Origin: Micrococcaceae bacterium
Lineage (GTDB): Bacteria > Actinomycetota > Actinomycetes > Actinomycetales > Micrococcaceae
Length of the DNA: 10,857 nt
Assembly (NCBI GenBank): GCA_003486025.1
Contig: DNHA01000133.1
Span: 2,030 to 12,886 of the forward strand
Direction of reading: 5' to 3'
The position numbers were made by a program, and so were the translations under genes. Shown here piece by piece: positions 6,412 to 10,857 of this stretch; position 1 is the stretch's first letter; each line of letters begins with the position of its first letter. The notes under the pieces were generated by a model that worked only from the letters and a program-made list of their open reading frames with translations, made no database searches and was not told where the DNA came from.

Positions 6412-7554
6412 TTAGACGAAGGCACTCACTCCGGTCAACGCTCGCCCGACAATCAATGAATTGATCTCGTACGTCCCTTCGTAGGTGTGTATGATTTCAA
6501 CGTCGCAGAAGACTTTAGCCATCTCATAATCGGTCACTACGCCGTTGCCGCCCAGCAATGCCCGCCCTAGGGAAGCGGAGCGTCGAGCCAGCCGCGTAGC
6601 AGTCGACTTCGCCAACGCGGCATCAACCATTTCCAGTTCACCGCGCTCTTGCTTGCGCGCAACATCCACCATCATCGACAGGCAAGCCGTGGCGTTGCCC
6701 GCTATCTCAGCCAAAGGTTCTTGCACTAGTTGAAAAGCAGCAATGGGCTGCCCGAATTGCTGACGCTCCTTAGCGTAAGCGGTACAAGTATCTAAAGTTG
6801 CTAGCATCGCACCGACCGCCTGCCACCCGACCCATGCGCGCGATTGCATCAGCAAGGCGTTAGCCGACGCGAAGTCGACCGCACCTGGTAGTTTGTTTTC
6901 CAAAGGAACCCGGACGTTATCCATGACAATGTCGGCATTCTGCATGATGCGCAGGCCAATCTTGTTCTCAATTTTTGTCGCGCTGTAACCGGGACGGTCG
7001 CTTTCTACGAGAAATGCCCCAACTTCACCACTGTCAGGGCATTTTGCCCAGATCAACGCGAAGTCGGCAACAGTTCCCATGCCGATCCAACGCTTGGCAC
7101 CATTGAGCACATACTCCTCTTCCTCACGGGTCACCGTGGTGTGAATGCCACCGGCGATATCCGAGCCATGGTCAGGCTCAGTCAAGGCGAAGGCGCCAAA
7201 CGCTTGAAATTTGCTGAGCCTCGGCAGCCAGAGTTCACGTTGTTCAGGTGACCCAAGAGCATCGATCATGCCCACCACCAGCTCATTGTGGATACCAACA
7301 ATCGATGACAAGGAAATGTCCGCACGCGCAATTTCCGCGTGAAGCAGCCCGCGCAAGAGATGCGAGGAGCCGTCTAACTGGAGCCCGGCCAATCCTTGAT
7401 CCGCTAACCCTTGGACAAGTTCTGCAGGGAATTCCTCACGATTCCAGAATTCAATCGACTGCCGGCGAATATGTTCCTGTAGGAACTCCCGCACCTGATC
7501 TAGTCGTTTTTGATCGGCCTCGTGCAGTTGGTGTGCCACACCCAATAGGTCCAT
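6412..7554 (-). CDS. Acyl-CoA dehydrogenase, glutaryl-CoA-dehydrogenase-like fold group
   Basis: FAD enzyme that introduces the alpha-beta double bond into an acyl-CoA and passes electrons to ETF. It has 380 residues, the usual length. The FAD/substrate segment FALTEPDHGSD lies at 122-132, NGAKRWIGMG at 151-160, and KERQQFGQPIAAFQLVQ at 262-278. The catalytic Glu is E359 in TYEGT, followed by the EINSLIVGRALTG ending seen in the glutaryl-CoA dehydrogenase branch. The position of that enzyme's carboxylate-binding Arg appears to be Ser here (DISLSS instead of DSGYRS), so glutaryl-CoA is unlikely and a monocarboxylic acyl-CoA such as isobutyryl-CoA fits the neighbours better. The ATG at 7554 has AGGAG 8 bases upstream; a TTG at 7587 has no ribosome-binding site. 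It diverges from the MarR gene across a 68-bp control region. Confidence 0.92.
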   Translation of the reverse strand: MDLLGVAHQLHEADQKRLDQVREFLQEHIRRQSIEFWNREEFPAELVQGLADQGLAGLQLDGSSHLLRGLLHAEIARADISLSSIVGIHNELVVGMIDALGSPEQRELWLPRLSKFQAFGAFALTEPDHGSDIAGGIHTTVTREEEEYVLNGAKRWIGMGTVADFALIWAKCPDSGEVGAFLVESDRPGYSATKIENKIGLRIMQNADIVMDNVRVPLENKLPGAVDFASANALLMQSRAWVGWQAVGAMLATLDTCTAYAKERQQFGQPIAAFQLVQEPLAEIAGNATACLSMMVDVARKQERGELEMVDAALAKSTATRLARRSASLGRALLGGNGVVTDYEMAKVFCDVEIIHTYEGTYEINSLIVGRALTGVSAFV

Positions 7555-7565
7555 CAGTTTTCTCC

Positions 7566-7602
7566 TTCCAAACCCTTGGAAGTCCAAGTATATTGTTGGA
7601 CT
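7566..7602. promoter_or_regulatory. Shared operator/promoter region of the divergent dehydrogenase and MarR genes
   Basis: CTTGGA-AG-TCCAAG (7575-7588) is a palindrome lying directly before TATATT (7589-7594), the likely -10 of the MarR gene, with TTCCAA (7566-7571) as a weak -35 at 17 bases. AGTCCAA (7581-7587) also pairs with TTGGACT (7596-7602) across 8 bases, and TTCCAA (7566-7571) with TTGGAA (7576-7581) across 4. Four TTGGA/TCCAA half-sites therefore cover the promoter. On the minus strand TATACT (7592-7587) is a possible -10 for the dehydrogenase gene, so one bound protein could control both directions. Confidence 0.8.
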
Positions 7603-7622
7603 AAGACTTCTTCAGGGGGTAA

Positions 7623-8129
7623 ATGTTGAATTCTCCGTTGCCACGCGACCCGATTGCCGAGGCGCGAGAACAGTGGGTTTCCCATGGCTGGGCTTCCGAA
7701 GCCGATGCCATGGCGGCGATCACCGCGGTAATGCGCACCGCGTCGATCTATTTGCAGCGAGCCGATGCGATCCTTAAACCGCATGGGCTCACCTTTGCGC
7801 GCTTTGAGGTGCTTGCCTTGCTTGGGTTTTCCAAACGCGGTTCGCTACCCATGAGCCACGCCAGCGAACTACTTCAGGTTCATGCCACAAGTCTGACCAA
7901 TTCCGTAGATCGCCTTGAAGCGACCGGCTTGGTGCAACGCATTGCGCATCCTACCGATGGGCGAACCAGGCTTTTAGAGCTAAATCCCCAAGGCCTAGAA
8001 GTGCTCAACGCAGCCCGGGAGGACCTTAACAAGATGCTCTTCGCCCAAAGCAACTTGGGCCCTCAAGACGCGACGGAACTTTTCGAAATCCTCTCACGCT
8101 TCCGTCGCGCCTCAGGTGATTTTTTATAA
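7623..8129 (+). CDS. MarR-family transcriptional regulator of the acyl-CoA/valine cluster
   Basis: A 168-residue MarR protein. Residues 1-50 form a dimerisation region that begins PRDPIAEAREQWVSHGW and includes a helix ending LQRADAI. The winged helix spans about 56-125: LTFARFEVLALL, SELLQVHATSLTNSVDRLEATGLV (recognition helix) and the wing HPTDGRTRLLEL (109-120) with the typical DGR. C-terminal helices at about 122-165 complete the dimer. The ATG at 7623 follows AGGGGGT closely. The gene diverges from the acyl-CoA dehydrogenase gene, and the palindrome in its promoter recurs before the hydrolase operon, so it probably represses itself and both catabolic units, perhaps released by an acyl-CoA (inference). 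Its stop overlaps that of the converging mmsB. Confidence 0.92.
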   Translation: MLNSPLPRDPIAEAREQWVSHGWASEADAMAAITAVMRTASIYLQRADAILKPHGLTFARFEVLALLGFSKRGSLPMSHASELLQVHATSLTNSVDRLEATGLVQRIAHPTDGRTRLLELNPQGLEVLNAAREDLNKMLFAQSNLGPQDATELFEILSRFRRASGDFL

Positions 8130-9020
8130 CGACCCGTCACGGATCGCATTGATAACACCCGAAAAGTCCGTGCCAGCGTTGCCTTCGTCGCTGAATTTCC
8201 GATAGAGGGCCGCCGCAAGACTGCCGAGCTGGGCATCGGTCTGCGTATTTTCCAGAGCACTGGACGCCAACCCAAGATCCTTGGCCATCAAGGCGGCCGC
8301 AAACCCAGGCTGGTAGTCACGATTAGCCGGCGAAGTTGGGACGGGTCCGGGTACCGGGCAGTTGGTAGTTACTGCCCAGCATTGCCCCGAGGCCGAGGAG
8401 ATCACGTCATACAACGCTTGATGTTCCAACCCCAGCCGCTCCCCCAGGACGAAGGCCTCTGCGGCACCGATCATGGAAATCCCTAAGAGCATGTTGTTGC
8501 AGACCTTGGCAGCTTGCCCTGCTCCGTGCCCGCCGCAGTGCACGATTTTTTTACCCATAACATCAAGCACCGGGTTAATCTGCGCCAAGTCTGATTGCTC
8601 CGCACCAAGCATGAAAGTCAGGCTTCCAGCTTCTGCGCCGACGACTCCCCCGGATACCGGCGCATCTGCACTGCGATGGCCGGCATGCACCGCAAGCTGC
8701 GCTGCTTCCCGGGCTTGGGCTACGTCGATGGTGGAGCATTCCAAGAACAGCGTATTATCCTTGGCCGCATCCAGCAGGTACTCCCGGTAAGCATCTAGTA
8801 CATGCTGACCGGTGGGGAACATGGTGAGCACTATATCCACATCTTGCGCAGCCTCGGCGCCAGCCAGCACAGTTTCTATGCCAGCGGATCGGGCTGCTTC
8901 AAGCGCTGCCGGGACAACATCAAAAGCTTTTAGCCGATAGCCTGCGCGATGCAAGTTGATCGCCATAGGCAGGCCCATATGGCCCAGTCCTAGAAATCCA
9001 ATGACTGGCTTCTCGCTCAT
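8124..9020 (-). CDS. mmsB: 3-Hydroxyisobutyrate dehydrogenase
   Basis: NAD-dependent enzyme that oxidises 3-hydroxyisobutyrate to methylmalonate semialdehyde in valine breakdown. It has 298 residues, the usual length. The Rossmann motif GLGHMG is at 11-16, the substrate-binding motif DAPVSGG at 119-125, and the catalytic Lys at 172 in GQAAKVCNN. LMAKDLGLA (244-252) is also typical. The ATG at 9020 overlaps the stop of the hydrolase gene as ATGA, so the two are translationally coupled in one leftward operon, and the hydrolase product is this enzyme's substrate. The gene ends in Leu-TAA on the hexamer TTATAA, which also holds the MarR gene's stop on the other strand. Related beta-hydroxyacid dehydrogenases share these motifs, but the neighbour supports this call. 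Confidence 0.93.
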   Translation of the reverse strand: MSEKPVIGFLGLGHMGLPMAINLHRAGYRLKAFDVVPAALEAARSAGIETVLAGAEAAQDVDIVLTMFPTGQHVLDAYREYLLDAAKDNTLFLECSTIDVAQAREAAQLAVHAGHRSADAPVSGGVVGAEAGSLTFMLGAEQSDLAQINPVLDVMGKKIVHCGGHGAGQAAKVCNNMLLGISMIGAAEAFVLGERLGLEHQALYDVISSASGQCWAVTTNCPVPGPVPTSPANRDYQPGFAAALMAKDLGLASSALENTQTDAQLGSLAAALYRKFSDEGNAGTDFSGVINAIRDGSL

Positions 9021-10069
9021 TTTCCGCTCTTCTCTCGTATCCCGTGCTCCAACAGTGCAAAATTAAGTTCGGCCCCCGGCAACGGGGCAAAATGGCGAGC
9101 CGTGCGCTGCGCCGAAGTCAGTTCTCCCACTTGTTCGCGCCACTGCGGGTTGCGGTCCTTATCGATTACCGCTGCACGGATTCCTTCGGCAAAGTCAGGA
9201 TCATCCAGGCGGTTGACGGCTGCCCTGAATTCTCGGCGCAGGTCTTCGCGCAGGTCATCTCCGGCACTGGACAACAGCTGGTCAACGAGCCGGATCGAGC
9301 TCGGACAGGCCGCACGAAGCGCCTTGGCTGCAATTTGGCTCTGCGGCTGATCGCTCGCATGTAGCGCCGCAAGGATTCCCGGGATGCTCGGCTCGGCGAA
9401 GGCAGCCACCCACTGCCCATCGAGCATGCCGGGTGCTGGGTCGGACTCATACCGAGCAATAACTTCTTCGACTTCAGCGGCCTCCAGCTCCGTCAAGAGC
9501 TGGGCCAAATTTTCTTGGGGGATGTAAGTGTCGGCCAGACCTAGAGTTATCGTATCGGCGGCCTGAAATTTTAGTCCCGTCAGCGCGGCGAGGCGCCCCG
9601 CGGCTTTGTCGCCCTGAGCAAGCAGGTGAGTACCTCCGACGTCGGGGAAAAATCCAATTCCCACCTCGGGCATACCGCAACGACTCGCTTCGGTCACAAT
9701 GCGGTGGCTACCGTGAGCCGATATCCCAATGCCTCCGCCGAGCACAATCCCGTCCATCAGCGCTACAAAGGGTTTGGGGTACTCGTCGATGAGTACGTTG
9801 AGCTGGTATTCAATACGCCAGAATTCTTCAGTGGACCCGTCGCGGTCCAGAATATCGCGGTAAATGGCCACGATGTCCCCACCGGCACACAAGCCTCGTT
9901 CCCCCGCACCGGTTATCGCCACATGGCGCACCTGCGGGTCTTCACGCCAGGTTAGCAACGCGTGAAGCATCTGCCGGCACATCTGTGTTGTCAGTGCGTT
10001 AAGCGCGGCTGGCCGGTTCAGAGTGATGAGTCCCAGATGTCCCCGGCGTTCGGTCAGAATGTCGGTCAA
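9017..10069 (-). CDS. 3-Hydroxyisobutyryl-CoA hydrolase (crotonase superfamily)
   Basis: Releases free 3-hydroxyisobutyrate from its CoA ester in valine catabolism, feeding the next gene's enzyme. The crotonase oxyanion region GERGLCAGGDIVAIY lies at about 56-70 and DGIVLGGGIGISAHGSHRIVTE at 106-127. MPEVGIGFFPDVGG (133-146) carries Glu135 and Asp143, eight residues apart as in characterised hydrolases of this type; simple enoyl-CoA hydratases are shorter (about 260 aa). The preferred start is TTG at 10069, with GAGGGG 8 bases upstream, giving 350 residues. The frame stays open to a TTG at 10156, but that extension would cross the promoter and operator. A GTG at 10078 is an alternative but has no room for a ribosome-binding site. 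Function is secure; the start is moderate. Confidence 0.92.
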   Translation of the reverse strand: MTDILTERRGHLGLITLNRPAALNALTTQMCRQMLHALLTWREDPQVRHVAITGAGERGLCAGGDIVAIYRDILDRDGSTEEFWRIEYQLNVLIDEYPKPFVALMDGIVLGGGIGISAHGSHRIVTEASRCGMPEVGIGFFPDVGGTHLLAQGDKAAGRLAALTGLKFQAADTITLGLADTYIPQENLAQLLTELEAAEVEEVIARYESDPAPGMLDGQWVAAFAEPSIPGILAALHASDQPQSQIAAKALRAACPSSIRLVDQLLSSAGDDLREDLRREFRAAVNRLDDPDFAEGIRAAVIDKDRNPQWREQVGELTSAQRTARHFAPLPGAELNFALLEHGIREKSGK

Positions 10070-10110
10070 AATACCCACCCCTCGGTGATCGCTGTCACAG
10101 TTCAATCTCG

Positions 10111-10139
10111 AATATACTCGGACTTCCAAGTAAATTGAA
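10111..10139 (-). promoter_or_regulatory. Promoter and MarR-type operator of the valine operon
   Basis: On the minus strand TTCAAT (10139-10134), a 17-base spacer and TATATT (10116-10111) form a promoter for the hydrolase gene. The palindrome CTTGGA-AG-TCCGAG fills the spacer directly upstream of the -10. The 20 bases 10130-10111 match 7575-7594 at 19 positions, in the same orientation relative to the gene they serve and with the same -10. A repressor bound here would cover the polymerase site. Confidence 0.75.
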
Positions 10140-10162
10140 GTGGCGCATGACAGCAAACTTGA

Positions 10163-10168
10163 TAGGTT
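10163..10168 (+). promoter_or_regulatory. Candidate leaderless -10 box of xth
   Basis: TAGGTT fits TANNNT and ends 6 bases before the GTG at 10175. No Shine-Dalgarno is visible in the preceding bases, so leaderless transcription is the simplest reading. A -35 was not identified. Confidence 0.45.
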
Positions 10169-10174
10169 GAACTA

Positions 10175-10857
10175 GTGAAGATTGCAACCTGGAATGTGAA
10201 CTCCCTGCGCGCCCGGGCTGACCGCGTCGAAGACTGGCTGCGCCGATCCGACGTTGATGTCCTGGCAATTCAGGAAACGAAATGCAAAGACGATAACTTC
10301 CCTTGGGAACTTTTCGAGAATAACGATTACGAGGTGGCGCATTTTGGCGTCAACCAGTGGAATGGCGTAGCCATTGCCTCCCGTGTGGGACTTGACGATG
10401 TGCAACGTACATTTCCCAATCAGCCTGAGTTTGGCAAAGGTGGCAAAGATCCAATACAGGAGCCGCGAGCCATCGCGGCCACCTGCGGAGGCGTCCGCGT
10501 TTGGAGTTTATACGTACCCAATGGACGCGCTTTAGATGACGAACACATGGGCTATAAGCTCAACTGGCTCGAAGGCCTGAAGCAAAATTCAGCTCAGTGG
10601 CTCGAAGCCGACCCGCAAGCTCAAATCGCTTTGCTCGGTGACTGGAATATTGCACCGAAGGATGAAGATGTTTGGGACATCCAGTTTTTCTTGGACAACC
10701 AGCTAACCCATGTTTCCGCCCCCGAACGTGCAGCTTTTACGGCTTTTGAAAATGCCGGTTTTTCAGACGTCGTGCGCCCATATACCGAAGGTGAATATAC
10801 CTACTGGGATTACACTCAGTTGCGTTTCCCGAAGGGTGAGGGCATGCGCATCGACTT
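10175..10857 (+). CDS. xth: Exodeoxyribonuclease III (3' end outside window)
   Basis: DNA repair nuclease that cuts at abasic sites and removes 3' blocking groups, of the Mg-dependent exonuclease III/AP endonuclease family. 227 complete codons are visible. Residues 1-12 are VKIATWNVNSLR with metal-site Asn7; Glu34 in IQETKCKDD is the metal-binding Glu. Later come LYVPNGR, the catalytic-site motif GDWNIAPKDEDVWD (Trp where many members have Phe) and YTYWDYTQLRFPKGEGMRID at the edge. The C-terminal catalytic Asp-His pair lies beyond the window. The start is GTG at 10175, which puts the family's KIATWNVNS at the very N-terminus. It diverges from the valine operon and is probably an independent housekeeping gene. 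Confidence 0.95.
   Translation, partial: MKIATWNVNSLRARADRVEDWLRRSDVDVLAIQETKCKDDNFPWELFENNDYEVAHFGVNQWNGVAIASRVGLDDVQRTFPNQPEFGKGGKDPIQEPRAIAATCGGVRVWSLYVPNGRALDDEHMGYKLNWLEGLKQNSAQWLEADPQAQIALLGDWNIAPKDEDVWDIQFFLDNQLTHVSAPERAAFTAFENAGFSDVVRPYTEGEYTYWDYTQLRFPKGEGMRID

Noticed and set aside
7555-7587. Upstream TTG start adding 11 residues to the acyl-CoA dehydrogenase
   Set aside because: No ribosome-binding site precedes it, it lies inside the operator, and the added residues would encode the Shine-Dalgarno of the ATG at 7554.
10070-10156. N-terminal extension of the hydrolase to a TTG at 10156
   Set aside because: The extension would cover the promoter and operator at 10111-10139, and its residues do not resemble a crotonase N-terminus.
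1-10857. CRISPR array, insertion sequence, prophage, tRNA or defence system
   Set aside because: No spaced direct repeats, transposase, integrase, phage or tRNA-like sequence was found on either strand.

Overview
The window looks like chromosomal DNA from a mid-to-high-GC actinobacterium, most likely a member of the Micrococcaceae (Arthrobacter/Glutamicibacter-like). I base this on the flavour of the proteins, on GTG and TTG starts, on several genes with TANNNT -10 boxes placed for leaderless transcription, and on an estimated GC in the upper 50s. The genus is inference. No phage, transposon, CRISPR, tRNA or rRNA signal was seen, and coding density is high.

Region 1 (1-3183) is a sugar-uptake locus. 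A leftward operon encodes a lipoprotein solute-binding protein and the start of a MalF-type ABC permease that runs off the left edge. A LacI-family repressor gene diverges from it. Two abutting, nearly perfect palindromes lie between them, just upstream of a TTGACA promoter. A long hairpin ends the lacI side and faces pyrE.

Region 2 (3195-5353) is housekeeping: pyrE (leftward), a MarR-like regulator of unknown target, and NH3-dependent NAD synthetase nadE (rightward).

Region 3 (5358-6356) is a compact leftward operon of three genes joined by two ATGA overlaps: a 65-aa two-helix membrane protein, a 145-aa four-helix membrane protein and a 99-aa winged-helix regulator. A strong double palindrome containing AAGTACTT lies upstream. 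I do not recognise the membrane proteins; this is the least described part of the window.

Region 4 (6412-10130) is an acyl-CoA/valine catabolism cluster. An acyl-CoA dehydrogenase gene diverges from a MarR regulator gene, and a separate leftward operon encodes 3-hydroxyisobutyryl-CoA hydrolase and 3-hydroxyisobutyrate dehydrogenase. The same 20-bp element (19 of 20 bases identical) sits in the same promoter position in front of the MarR gene and of the hydrolase operon. This suggests that the MarR protein controls itself, the dehydrogenase and the valine operon.

Region 5 (10175-10857) is the start of exodeoxyribonuclease III (rightward), cut by the window edge.
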